Assembly (NCBI RefSeq): GCF_001514285.1
Contig: NZ_KQ949023.1
Span: 1 to 64,000 of the forward strand
Length of the DNA: 64,000 nt
Direction of reading: 5' to 3'
Source of the DNA: Streptomyces sp. DSM 15324
GTDB lineage: Bacteria; Actinomycetota; Actinomycetes; Streptomycetales; Streptomycetaceae
In this document: positions 27,101 through 35,762 of the stretch, one piece after another
How the letters are laid out: every line of letters begins with the position of its first letter
Position numbering within the stretch: the stretch's first letter is position 1
Notes under the pieces: model-generated
Database searches by the model: none
Told to the model about the DNA's origin: nothing
What the model saw: the letters and a program-made list of their open reading frames with translations, nothing else
Made by a program: the position numbers and the translations under genes

Positions 27101-29062
27101 TCCGTCAAGCGGCACTTCCGCGAGCTGGGCGTCGACACCCAGGTGGAGGACTTCACGGTCGTCGGCATCGGTGACATGTCCGGTGACGTGTTCGGCAACG
27201 GCATGCTGCTGTCCGAGCACATCCGTCTGGTGGCCGCCTTCGACCACCGGCACATCTTCATCGACCCCACCCCGGACGCCGCGGCCTCCTACGCCGAGCG
27301 CCGCCGGCTGTTCGAGCTGCCGCGCAGCTCCTGGGCCGACTACAACGCCGATCTGATCTCCGCCGGCGGCGGTGTCTTCCCCCGTACGGCGAAGGCGATC
27401 CCCGTCAACGCGCACATCCGGCAGGCCCTCGGCATCGAGGCGGGCGTCACCAAGGTGACCCCGGCCGACCTGATGAAGGCGATCCTGTCCGCGCCGGTGG
27501 ACCTGCTGTGGAACGGCGGCATCGGCACGTACGTCAAGGCGAGCACCGAGTCGAACGCCGACGTCGGCGACAAGGCCAACGACCCGATCCGGGTCGACGG
27601 CCAGGACCTGCGGGTCAAGGTCGTCGGTGAGGGCGGCAACCTGGGCCTGACCCAGCTCGGCCGGATCGAGTTCGCCCGCCAGGGCGGCCGGATCAACACC
27701 GACGCCATCGACAACAGCGCGGGCGTGGACACCTCCGACCACGAGGTGAACATCAAGATCCTGCTGAACGGGCTGGTCACGGACGGCGACATGACGGTCA
27801 AGCAGCGCAACAAGCTGCTCGCCGAGATGACCGACGAGGTCGGCGGGCTGGTCCTGCGCAACAACTACGCGCAGAACACGGCGATCGCCAACGCCCTCGC
27901 CCAGTCCAAGGACATGCTCCACGCCCAGCAGCGCTTCCTGCGCCACCTGGTGCGCGAGGGGCACCTCGACCGGGCGCTGGAGTTCCTGCCGAGCGACCGG
28001 CAGATCCGGGAGCGTCTCGGCTCCGGCCAGGGCCTGACCGGCCCGGAGACGGCCGTCCTGCTGGCGTACACGAAGATCACCGTCTCGGACGAGCTGCTCC
28101 AGACCTCCCTGCCGGACGACCCCTATCTGCGCGGTCTGCTGGACGCGTACTTCCCGACCGCGCTGCGCGAGCGGTTCCCGGAGCACATCGACAGCCACCC
28201 GCTGCGCCGGGAGATCACCACGACCGTGCTGGTCAACGACACGGTCAACACGGGCGGTACGACGTATCTGCACCGGCTGCGGGAGGAGACCGGGGCCTCG
28301 CTGGAGGAGATCGTGCGGGCGCAGACCGTGGCGCGGGCGATCTTCCGGTCGGCGCCGGTGTGGGACGCGGTGGAGGAGCTGGACAACACGGTCGAGGCGG
28401 CCGTGCAGACCCGGATCCGGCTGCACTCGCGCCGGCTCGTCGAGCGCGGTACGCGCTGGCTGCTGAACAACCGGCCGCAGCCGCTGCAGCTGGCCGAGAC
28501 GGTCGACTTCTTCGCCGAGCGGGTCGAGCAGGTGTGGTCGCAGCTGACCAAGCTGCTGCGCGGCGCGGATCTGGAGTGGTGGCAGAAGATCTACGACGAG
28601 CTGAGCGGCGCGGGTGTGCCGGACTCGCTGGCCGCGCGGGTGGCCGGGTTCTCCTCCGCCTTCCCGGCGCTGGACATCGTGTCGGTGGCCGACCGGATGG
28701 GCAAGGACCCGCTGGACGTCGCCGAGGTCTACTACGACCTCGCGGACCGGCTGCACATCACCCAGCTGATGGACCGGATCATCGAGCTGCCGCGGGCCGA
28801 CCGCTGGCAGTCCATGGCCCGTGCCTCCATCCGTGAGGACCTCTACGCGGCGCACGCGGCGCTGACCGCGGACGTCCTGGCCGTCGGCAACGGCACCTCG
28901 ACGCCCGAGCAGCGCTTCAAGGCGTGGGAGGAGAAGAACGCGGCGATCCTGGGCCGGGCGCGGACGACCCTGGAGGAGATCCAGAGCTCGGAGACGTTCG
29001 ACCTGGCGAACCTGTCGGTGGCGATGCGGACGATGCGGACGCTGCTGCGGACGCACTCGTAA
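24110..29062 (+). CDS. gdh: NAD-specific glutamate dehydrogenase, 180-kDa class
   Basis: A 1650-aa catabolic enzyme that oxidatively deaminates glutamate to 2-oxoglutarate with NAD+. The N-terminal half carries the ACT-like regulatory segments of the large GDH family ([40 protein letters not shown]). The catalytic core begins around residue 840 with [43 protein letters not shown], which holds the substrate Lys residues. The dinucleotide domain includes [17 protein letters not shown], and [19 protein letters not shown] follows. Length matches the S. clavuligerus-type enzyme. It is monocistronic, with a strong terminator. Confidence 0.97.
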   Translation: [1650 protein letters not shown]

Positions 29063-29077
29063 GGCGACGCAGTGATG

Positions 29078-29119
29078 CGGTAAGGGGCGCCTCCCCGTGG
29101 GGGGAGGCGCCCCTTACCG
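29078..29119. terminator. Bidirectional terminator between gdh and the exporter operon
   Basis: A perfect 19-bp inverted repeat (CGGTAAGGGGCGCCTCCCC, loop GTGG, then the complement), with no T-tract on either side. It is placed between the convergent gdh and tagH-like genes, so it can serve both strands. Confidence 0.85.
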
Positions 29120-29134
29120 TGGGGTGGATGCGGC

Positions 29135-30013
29135 TCAGTTCGTCGGCGTCGGTTCCGGAGCGGGCTTCGCCGCCCGGTTCTTCGCGGCGGCCTTCTTCTT
29201 GCCCTGCTGGTCGCCGCTGAACTCCTCGTAGGCGCTCATGACCTCCTCCGTGGGCCCGTCCATCCGCAGCTCGCCGCGCTCCAGCCACAGCACGCGTTCG
29301 CAGGTGTCGCGGATCGAGCTGTTGCTGTGGCTGACGAGGAAGACGGTGCCGGCGTGCTCGCGCATCTCGCGGATGCGGTCGGCCGAGCGCCGCTGGAACT
29401 TCGCGTCACCGGTGGACAGCGCCTCGTCGATGAGGAGGACGTCGTGGTCCTTGGCGGCGGCGATGGAGAAGCGCAGCCGGGCCCCCATGCCGGAGGAGTA
29501 GGTGCGCATCGGCAGGGTGATGAAGTCGCCCTTCTCGTTGATGCCGGAGAAGTCGACGATCTGCTGATAGCGCTCCTTGATGACTTCGCGGGGCATGCCC
29601 ATGGCGAGGCCGCCCAGGTAGACGTTGCGTTCGCCGGTCAGGTCGCCCATCAGGGCCGCGTTCACCCCGAGGAGGGAGGGCTGGCCGTGGGTGTAGATAC
29701 GGCCGTTCTCCACCGGCAGCAGGCCCGCGACCGCCTTGAGCAGCGTCGACTTGCCGGAGCCGTTGGTGCCGATCAGTCCGATGGCCTCGCCCTTGTAGGC
29801 GACGAACGAGACGTTCTTGACCGCGTGGATCCGGCGGACGCCCGCCGCCTGCTCGGCCTTCTTGCGGCGCAGGATGCGGTTGAGGGCGACGGTGGCGGAG
29901 CCCCGGCCGGCACCCGTGCCGTTGACCCGGTAGACGATGTCGACGCCGTCCGCGATGACGGTGGGGGTCCGCTCGGCGGTGTGCTGCTCGGTGTGCGGTG
30001 AGTTCTCAGCCAC
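29135..30013 (-). CDS. Polysaccharide/teichoic acid-type ABC exporter, ATP-binding subunit
   Basis: A 292-aa ATPase of the TagH/Wzt group that powers export of undecaprenol-linked wall polymers. Walker A is GLIGTNGSGKSTLL, the signature is TYSSGMGARLRFSIAA, Walker B is VLLIDEALSTGDAKF, and the switch is VFLVSHSNSSI. A family-typical long N-terminal region precedes the NBD (VIADGVDIVYRVNGTGAGRG). The basic tail (GKKKAAAKNRAAKP) is short, without the C-terminal carbohydrate-binding domain of some Wzt. It starts at GTG 30013, overlapping the permease by 8 bp, with GAGGAG about 10 nt upstream. Confidence 0.92.
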   Translation of the reverse strand: MAENSPHTEQHTAERTPTVIADGVDIVYRVNGTGAGRGSATVALNRILRRKKAEQAAGVRRIHAVKNVSFVAYKGEAIGLIGTNGSGKSTLLKAVAGLLPVENGRIYTHGQPSLLGVNAALMGDLTGERNVYLGGLAMGMPREVIKERYQQIVDFSGINEKGDFITLPMRTYSSGMGARLRFSIAAAKDHDVLLIDEALSTGDAKFQRRSADRIREMREHAGTVFLVSHSNSSIRDTCERVLWLERGELRMDGPTEEVMSAYEEFSGDQQGKKKAAAKNRAAKPAPEPTPTN

Positions 30014-30941
30014 GGCCGTACGTCTCCTCAGCCTTCCAGAAGTAGATGAAGCCGCCGACGCCGGCGAGCAGGGCCCAGCCGGTCGCCCAGACCCACACGT
30101 GCGGCGGCAGCTGGCTCGCGTGGAAGGTGTCGATCAGCGCGAAGCGCATCAGGTCGATGTAGACGGCGGCCGGGTTGGCGCGCAGCAGGTCCGTGGCCCA
30201 GGCCGGCCAGTCGCTGTGCTTGCTGAGCAGGTTGTCGATGCTCCACATCACGCCGGAGATGTACATCCAGGTGCGCAGCACGAACGGCATCAGCTGGGCG
30301 ATGTCGGGGGTCTTCGCGCCCACCCGGGCGAGGATCATCGACACACCGGCGTTGAAGGTGAACTGCAGCAGCAGGGCCGGAACGGCGAGGACCCACGAGA
30401 CGGCCGGCGGCACGCCGACGGCGAGCAGGATGACCACCAGCGCGGCCATCGAGAACAGCAGCTGCTGGAGCTGCTGGAGGCAGTACGAGATCGGCAGTGC
30501 GGCCCGCGGGAAGTGCAGGGCCCGCACCAGGCCGATGTTGCCGGAGATGGCCCGGGTGCCCGACATGATCGAGCTCTGGGTGAACGTCCACACGAACACG
30601 CCCGTGACCAGGAAGGGGATGTAGTCCGGGACGCCCTTCTTGGTCTGCAGCAGCACGCCGAAGATGAAGTAGTAGACCGCCGCGTTCAGCAGGGGGGTCA
30701 TCACCTGCCAGATCTGGCCCAGCTTCGCCTGGCTGTACTGCGCGGTCAGCTTGGCGGTGGCGAACGCGGTGATGAAGTGGCGACGCGCCCACAGCTGACG
30801 GATGTACTGGGGCAGGGAGGGGCGGGCACCGCTGACCGTGAGGCCGTGACGGGCGGCGAGGGCCGCCAGGTCGTCGGAGGGGGGTCCGGCCTGTGTCCTG
30901 GGCGGTGTGTGGAGTACCTGGCTCACATCCGCTGCTTTCAC
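30006..30941 (-). CDS. Polysaccharide/teichoic acid-type ABC exporter, permease
   Basis: A 311-aa TagG/Wzm-type permease with six membrane helices in an ABC-2 fold: an amphipathic FITAFATAKLTAQYSQAKLGQIWQV segment, then TM1 at PLLNAAVYYFIFGVLL, TM2 at FLVTGVFVWTFTQ, and later helices to GWALLAGVGGFIYFW. It partners the overlapping ATPase for export of a lipid-linked glycopolymer. GTG 30941 is the longest start; GTG 30926 is an alternative, and neither has a clear ribosome site. Within this region the polymer is probably made by the GT2-TagF enzymes 8-14 kb downstream. Confidence 0.9.
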   Translation of the reverse strand: MKAADVSQVLHTPPRTQAGPPSDDLAALAARHGLTVSGARPSLPQYIRQLWARRHFITAFATAKLTAQYSQAKLGQIWQVMTPLLNAAVYYFIFGVLLQTKKGVPDYIPFLVTGVFVWTFTQSSIMSGTRAISGNIGLVRALHFPRAALPISYCLQQLQQLLFSMAALVVILLAVGVPPAVSWVLAVPALLLQFTFNAGVSMILARVGAKTPDIAQLMPFVLRTWMYISGVMWSIDNLLSKHSDWPAWATDLLRANPAAVYIDLMRFALIDTFHASQLPPHVWVWATGWALLAGVGGFIYFWKAEETYGRG

Positions 30942-31119
30942 TCGGGGGGTGGGGGTGTGTGCGGCCGTTCCGGCTGCACGTGGCCGTCGTCGGGCGTTCT
31001 CTTACGCTTCTCTTGACGTTTTCTTACGTCGGAACGGGACCGTATCGTCGCATCGTGAGAGTAGGCCCAATCGACGTCGGAACGCAACCGTTTCGTCGTG
31101 ACGCCCTATGCTGGAAGGC
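30942..31119. promoter_or_regulatory. Divergent promoter region with paired 25-bp direct repeats
   Basis: This 178-bp region lies between the exporter operon (minus) and tetR (plus). Two direct repeats sit at 31026-31050 and 31074-31098, 22/25 identical, 48 bp apart, both starting ACGTCGGAACG. The second contains the imperfect inverted repeat GGAACG-CAAC-CGTTTC. TTGACG at 31013-31018 could be a -35 box. This is a likely operator for the TetR regulator. Confidence 0.5.
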
Positions 31120-31755
31120 ATGACGACGAACGCGACGAACGCCGACGAACCGCAGGCGAAGCCGCGCCGCCGGGCTCCGGCGGGCGCGGCCGTGCTTCGC
31201 GAGGATGTGACGGAGGCCATCCGGGCTGCCGTGTTCGAGGAGCTCGCCACCGTCGGCTACGCGCGGATGTCCATCGAGGGCATCGCCCGGCGCGCCGGCG
31301 TGGGCAAGACCGCGGTCTACCGGCGCTGGCGCTCCAAGCTGCATCTGGTCCTCGATCTCGTCTCGGCGCTCGCCGTACAGGGCCTGCCGGTCCCGGAGAC
31401 GGGCAGCCTGGAGGGCGATCTGCGGATGCTGTACGAGGTGACCTCCCGGGCGCTGCGGCACCCCGCGGCCTCGCAGATCATCCCGGACCTCCAGGCCGAG
31501 GCGGCCCGCAACCCGGAGATCGCCGAGGCGCTTCAGAAGACGCTGCGCGAGGGTCAGGAGGGGGTCGCGCTGAAGATCGTCGCGGCGGCGGAGCAGCGCG
31601 GTGAGGTCCGGATGGGTCTCGACGACGAACTGGCGCTCGACCTGATCTCCGGTCCGTTGTACTGGCGTTCGGTGGTGATCCGCAGCCCGAAGCTGCCCAA
31701 GGGCTATCTGGCCGCGCTGGCGCGCGCGACCGCGGCGGCGATCAAGGCGCTGTGA
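31120..31755 (+). CDS. TetR family transcriptional regulator
   Basis: A 211-aa regulator. The N-terminal HTH covers about residues 28-75 (LREDVTEAIRAAVFEELATVGYARMSIEGIARRAGVGKTAVYRRWRSK). The C-terminal ligand domain is of the AcrR-like TetR_C group (ISGPLYWRSVVIRS). I chose ATG 31120 because GGAAGG is just upstream; ATG 31108 (four residues longer) is possible. It is divergent from the TagGH-type exporter with paired direct repeats between them, so it probably controls the exporter and itself. The ligand is unknown. Confidence 0.9.
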   Translation: MTTNATNADEPQAKPRRRAPAGAAVLREDVTEAIRAAVFEELATVGYARMSIEGIARRAGVGKTAVYRRWRSKLHLVLDLVSALAVQGLPVPETGSLEGDLRMLYEVTSRALRHPAASQIIPDLQAEAARNPEIAEALQKTLREGQEGVALKIVAAAEQRGEVRMGLDDELALDLISGPLYWRSVVIRSPKLPKGYLAALARATAAAIKAL

Positions 31756-31841
31756 CCGGGGCACTTCGGGCACCGTGACGGGAGCCGACCGGGGTCGAGG
31801 GGGGTCGGCCCGAACGCCCGGTGCGGTCGCCCGCGCCACGG

Positions 31842-32822
31842 CTACGTCCGAGCCGCCTGCGGATGCAGCCGCAGCCAGCCCTCCCAGGCCGAGGTGATCA
31901 TGTCCTGGACGTCGTGCACGGCCTTCCAGCCCAGCTCGGCGGCGATGCGGTCGGCGCAGGCGACCACCCGGGCCGGGTCGCCGGGGCGGCGGGGGGTGAC
32001 CGTGGGCGGCCGGTGGTGGCCGGTGACGGCGGCGACCCGGTCGATCATCTCCCGGACCGAGACGCCCTCGCCGCGGCCGACGTTCAGGGTGAGGTCGTGG
32101 CCGGGGGAGGTGCGCAGGGCCTGGGCGGCGGCCACATGGGCGGCGGCGAGGTCGGCCACGTGGATGTAGTCACGGACGCAGGTGCCGTCCGGGGTGGGGT
32201 AGTCGTCGCCGAAGACGCGGGGCGGCGCGCCCTCCGAGAGCCTTTCGAAGATCATCGGGATGAGGTTGAAGACACCGGTGTCGGCCAGGTCGGGGGAGGC
32301 CGCGCCCGCCACGTTGAAGTAGCGCAGGCAGGCCGTGGACAGGCCGGTGGCCCGGCCGGTCGCGCGGACCAGCCACTCGCCGGCCAGCTTCGTCTCGCCG
32401 TACGGCGACATCGGCGCGCACGGGGTGTCCTCGGTGACGGGATCGACGTCCGGCATGCCGTAGACGGCGGCCGAGGAGGAGAACACGAAGGACCCGACAC
32501 CGGCCTCGGTGACCGCCTCCAGCAGGACTCGGAGGCCCTCCACGTTCTCCCGGTAGTAGTGCAGGGGCCGCTCCACCGACTCGCCGACCTGCTTCTTCGC
32601 CGCGAGATGGACGACACCGGTGACCGTGTGCTCGGCGAGGGCGCGGGCGACCCGCTCCCCGTCCAGCGTCGAGCCCGTCACCAGCGGCACCCCCGCCGGC
32701 ACGCGCGCGGCGACACCGGTGGACAGGTCGTCGTACACCACCGCCCGCTCGCCCGCCGCGGTCATCGCCCGGACGACGTGCGCCCCGATGTAGCCGGCGC
32801 CGCCGGTGATCAGCCAGGTCAT
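31842..32822 (-). CDS. galE: UDP-glucose 4-epimerase
   Basis: A 326-aa extended short-chain dehydrogenase/reductase. The NAD-binding motif is GGAGYIGAH (residues 7-15), followed by HLAAKKQVGESVERPLHYY, Ser in FSSSAAVYG, the catalytic YxxxK in SPYGETK, and LRYFNVAGA. It interconverts UDP-glucose and UDP-galactose and would feed UDP-galactose or a related sugar into the neighbouring wall-polymer glycosyltransferases. ATG 32822 is preceded by GGGGGAA. It is convergent with tetR and downstream of the GT87 gene on the same strand, with 63 bp between. Confidence 0.94.
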   Translation of the reverse strand: MTWLITGGAGYIGAHVVRAMTAAGERAVVYDDLSTGVAARVPAGVPLVTGSTLDGERVARALAEHTVTGVVHLAAKKQVGESVERPLHYYRENVEGLRVLLEAVTEAGVGSFVFSSSAAVYGMPDVDPVTEDTPCAPMSPYGETKLAGEWLVRATGRATGLSTACLRYFNVAGAASPDLADTGVFNLIPMIFERLSEGAPPRVFGDDYPTPDGTCVRDYIHVADLAAAHVAAAQALRTSPGHDLTLNVGRGEGVSVREMIDRVAAVTGHHRPPTVTPRRPGDPARVVACADRIAAELGWKAVHDVQDMITSAWEGWLRLHPQAART

Positions 32823-32885
32823 GTGGATTCCCCCAAGCAGGATGGCCGGATGCGGGGCGATTCGTCCGCGATCGGCCCGTTCGTC

Positions 32886-34130
32886 TCACAGTGAAGCAGG
32901 CGTACGGCTCTCCCGCAGGGCCTCGGGGCGACTGCCGGCGCGCTCGGGGGCGCGTGTCGTCGTCGCGCGCCACAGGCGGACGTACGACAGCACGGCCGCC
33001 GCGAGCAGCAAGCCGTTGCGCAGGACCATCAGCCCGGTGCCGGTCCAGGTGCACTCGATGACCTTGCCGTACTCGACCGGGAAGATCACGGAGCTGATGG
33101 CGGTCGACGCGAGGATCAGTGCCACCACCGGGCGCTGGGTGGTGTGCCGGGAGGTGAGGCAGACGGCGGCCAGGCCGACCAGCCAGATCATGTACTGCGG
33201 GCTGATCACCCGGCTGGTCACGGTGAACAGCAGGACCGCGCTCAGCGCCGCGTCGAAGGGCACGGCGTCGGTCCAGTGCCGGGCCCGGACCCGCCACAGC
33301 ACGAGCAGGCCGAAGGCGACCGCGGTCAGGGCGAGCGAGGCGTGCGCCACGCTGGAGACGTACGGCCCGGTGAACTCCATCGCGCCGTACCGGTAGTGGA
33401 CCGTGCCCGGCCACCCCGCGTGGGTCGCCAGCGAGAGCAGGGTTCCGCCCAGGGACTCGATCTGAACGCCCCGGCCGCCCTGCTGGCGCACGAAGGCGAG
33501 CGGATTGCGGAACGCGAAGACCAGGAGCAGGAACAGCGAGGCCCCGGTCAGCGCCACCGACGACCACACCGACCGGGAGTCCCGCCCGCGCCGCACCCCG
33601 ATCAGTACCAGCGCCGGCCACACCTTCACCAGCGCCCCCACGGCCGCCAGCGCCCCGCACGCGCGCGTGGAGCGGGCGAGCGCCAGCAGGGAGAGCACCG
33701 CGAGCGCCGTGACCTGGACGTCGTAGCGGGCGAACGGGACGCGGACCAGGAGGGGCAGCCCGCCCACCCAGACGGCCGCCCCGGCCAGCCGGCGGCCGGG
33801 GCGGGTGCCCGCGCGGGCGAGCGCGCAGGCGACCACGGCGTCCGAGAGGACGGTGAGGGCGACGAACGCCTGGAAATACGTCCACCACGGCAGTACGCCC
33901 GGCGACAGCAGTACGGGACCGGCGCCCGGCGGGTACTGCCACAGGGTGTCGTGCGCGGGGAAGGCGCCGTGCGCGAGGACGCCGTACCAGTGGTGGTACA
34001 GGTGCCACACCTCCCGGCCCACCCGGCCGCCCAGGATTCCGAGGGAGTCGTGGGCGAGCAGCCACAGCATCAGGGCGCGGGAGGCCAGCCAGGTGGCGGC
34101 GAGGGCGACGAGAAGGTGACGACGTCTCAT
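32886..34130 (-). CDS. GT87-like polytopic glycosyltransferase
   Basis: A 414-aa membrane protein with about ten hydrophobic segments in the GT-C arrangement. It resembles the DUF2029/GT87 mannosyltransferases that use polyprenyl-phosphate sugars on the outer membrane face. Supporting sequence includes the early loop HDTLWQYPPGAGPVLL, ARYDVQVTALAVLSLLAL, and ISPQYMIWLVGLAAV, typical of GT87. ATG 34130 (MRRRHLL) is preferred over the open-frame start at 34190. It is likely cotranscribed with galE. Sugar and acceptor are unknown. Confidence 0.85.
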   Translation of the reverse strand: MRRRHLLVALAATWLASRALMLWLLAHDSLGILGGRVGREVWHLYHHWYGVLAHGAFPAHDTLWQYPPGAGPVLLSPGVLPWWTYFQAFVALTVLSDAVVACALARAGTRPGRRLAGAAVWVGGLPLLVRVPFARYDVQVTALAVLSLLALARSTRACGALAAVGALVKVWPALVLIGVRRGRDSRSVWSSVALTGASLFLLLVFAFRNPLAFVRQQGGRGVQIESLGGTLLSLATHAGWPGTVHYRYGAMEFTGPYVSSVAHASLALTAVAFGLLVLWRVRARHWTDAVPFDAALSAVLLFTVTSRVISPQYMIWLVGLAAVCLTSRHTTQRPVVALILASTAISSVIFPVEYGKVIECTWTGTGLMVLRNGLLLAAAVLSYVRLWRATTTRAPERAGSRPEALRESRTPASL

Positions 34131-34213
34131 GACGGCGGATCGTATGGCGCCCGAATGCCTCTTTAGTTCAGATACTCCGTCAATAGCCAAGAAGCGGTAC
34201 TAAATCCAACAAA
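34131..34213. promoter_or_regulatory. AT-richer divergent promoter region
   Basis: An 83-bp gap between divergent glycosyltransferase genes, clearly AT-richer than its surroundings (TCTTTAGTTC; TACTAAATCC). TACTAA (34198-34203) could be a -10 for the plus-strand gene. TTGACG on the minus strand (34178-34183) could be a -35 for the GT87 gene. No matched pair of boxes was found. Confidence 0.35.
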
Positions 34214-35762
34214 ATGGGGTCCGTGCACATCAGGAACAGGGCCGGTGCGGCGGTGCTCCTGCCCGTCGGGGCCGGGCTCGCGCTCGGTCTGTGGGGGCTG
34301 GACCGCGGGGGCATGTGGCGTGACGAGGCCGTCACCTTCCAGGTGGCGCGGCGCTCGGTGCCGCAGATCTGGCGGCTGCTGCACCGGGTGGACGCCGTGC
34401 ACGGCCTGTACTACCTGCTCCTGCATCCCGTCCTCGCCGTGCGCCCCGGCGAGGCCCTCCTGCGCCTGCCGTCCGTCTGCGCGGCGGCCCTCACGGCGGG
34501 CCTGGTCGCGGCGCTCGGCGTCCGCCTGGCCCGGCCGCGGGTCGGCCTGTGGGCGGGTCTGCTGTACGCCGTCACCCCGCTCGTGGGCCACTACGCGCAG
34601 GAGGGCCGCTCCTACGCCGCCGTCTGCGCCGGCGCGGCCGGGGCCGACCCTGCTGTTCGTCCGGGGGGTGCAGGGGTGCTCCTGGTGGCCGTACGGCGTC
34701 GTCCTCGCGCTGACCTGTCTGCTGCACGAGCTGGCGGTGCCGCTGGTGCTCGCCCACGGGGTGACGCTCCTCTACGCGCGCGTGGCGGGGCGGGACGCGG
34801 TGCGGTGGGCCGTGGCGGCCGGGGCCGCGCTGCTGGTCCTGACCCCGCTCGCCCTCGTGTCGCGGGCCCAGGCCGCCCAGGTGGCGTGGCTGTCCCGGCC
34901 GGGCGCGGGCAGCGCGCTACGGCTGCTGCACGCGTTCCTCGGGCCGGGCGGGCCCGTCTTCTGGACCGGTCTGCTCCTCGCCCTCGCCGCCCTGCCGGGC
35001 CCCCGCCGGCTGACCCTCGCCTCGGTGGCCCTGCCGTGGGCGGTCGTGCCCCCGCTGACCCTGCTGGCCGTCTCCCAGCTCCGCCCGGTGTACGACGACC
35101 GCTATGTGCTGTACGCCCTCGCGGGGGCGCCGCTGCTGGTGGCGGCGGGGGCCGACCGGGTGCTGCGGGCGAAGGCGGCGAGGTCGCCCCTGATCCCGCT
35201 CGCGGGAACCCTGGCCGTCGCCCTCGCGTTCATCCAGTACCTGCCCCTGCACCGCCAGGACCGCACCCTGCGCGGCCGCCCCGACACCCTCGCCGCCGTC
35301 GCGGCGCTGGCCGCGCGCGAGGTGCGGCCGGGCGAGGCCGTGGTGTTCCTGCCGTCCATCGGGCGGCGGGCGAAGGTGTCGTACCCCGACACCTTTCGGG
35401 GAGTGCGGGACGTGGCGCTCCAGGCGTCCGGCCCCGCCTCCGGCACGCTCTACGGCCGTGAGCGGGACGCCGCCGGACTGCGCCGCGAGCTGCTCGCGCT
35501 GGACCGGCTGTGGGTGCTGGCCGAGCCGTACGCGCTGCGCTCCCCGTGGTACCCCCGCAATCCGGTCGAGCGGGTCAAGCTGACCGTCGTGACGGAGGAG
35601 TTCGTCCCGAGCGAACCGCGACGGGAGTTCGTCCGCGACGGGGTCACCCTGCGCCTCTACACCCGCCGTCCCGCGCGCTCCCTGCCTACGCCCTGCCCGT
35701 GCCCTGGTTCCGCCGACCGCCCGGCTCCTCCTCCAGGGCCGCCGAGTCCAGGGCGTCGGTGA
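34214..35762 (+). pseudogene. GT39-like membrane glycosyltransferase, frameshifted
   Basis: Two overlapping frames together make one GT-C (PMT/ArnT-like) glycosyltransferase. The N-terminal part reads from ATG 34214 (GLDRGGMWRDEAVTFQVARR with the DE motif, then LAVRPGEALLRLPSV, VGHYAQEGRSYAAVCAG). The C-terminal part is in the next frame from about 34645 (PTLLFVRGVQGCSWWPYG, LTCLLHELAVPLVLAHG, AVSQLRPVYDDRYVLYALAG). Removing one G from GGGG at 34640-34643 joins them as AAG-PTLLFVR into a 515-aa protein. Both halves are well conserved, so this is either a recent mutation, a phase-variable run, or a sequencing error. Its end overlaps ohrR by 77 bp, convergently. GTG 34223 is an alternative start. 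Confidence 0.8.

Noticed and set aside
24194..29056. 1620-aa open frame antisense to NAD-GDH
   Set aside because: Complete overlap with the conserved GDH, no start signal, and biased shadow composition.
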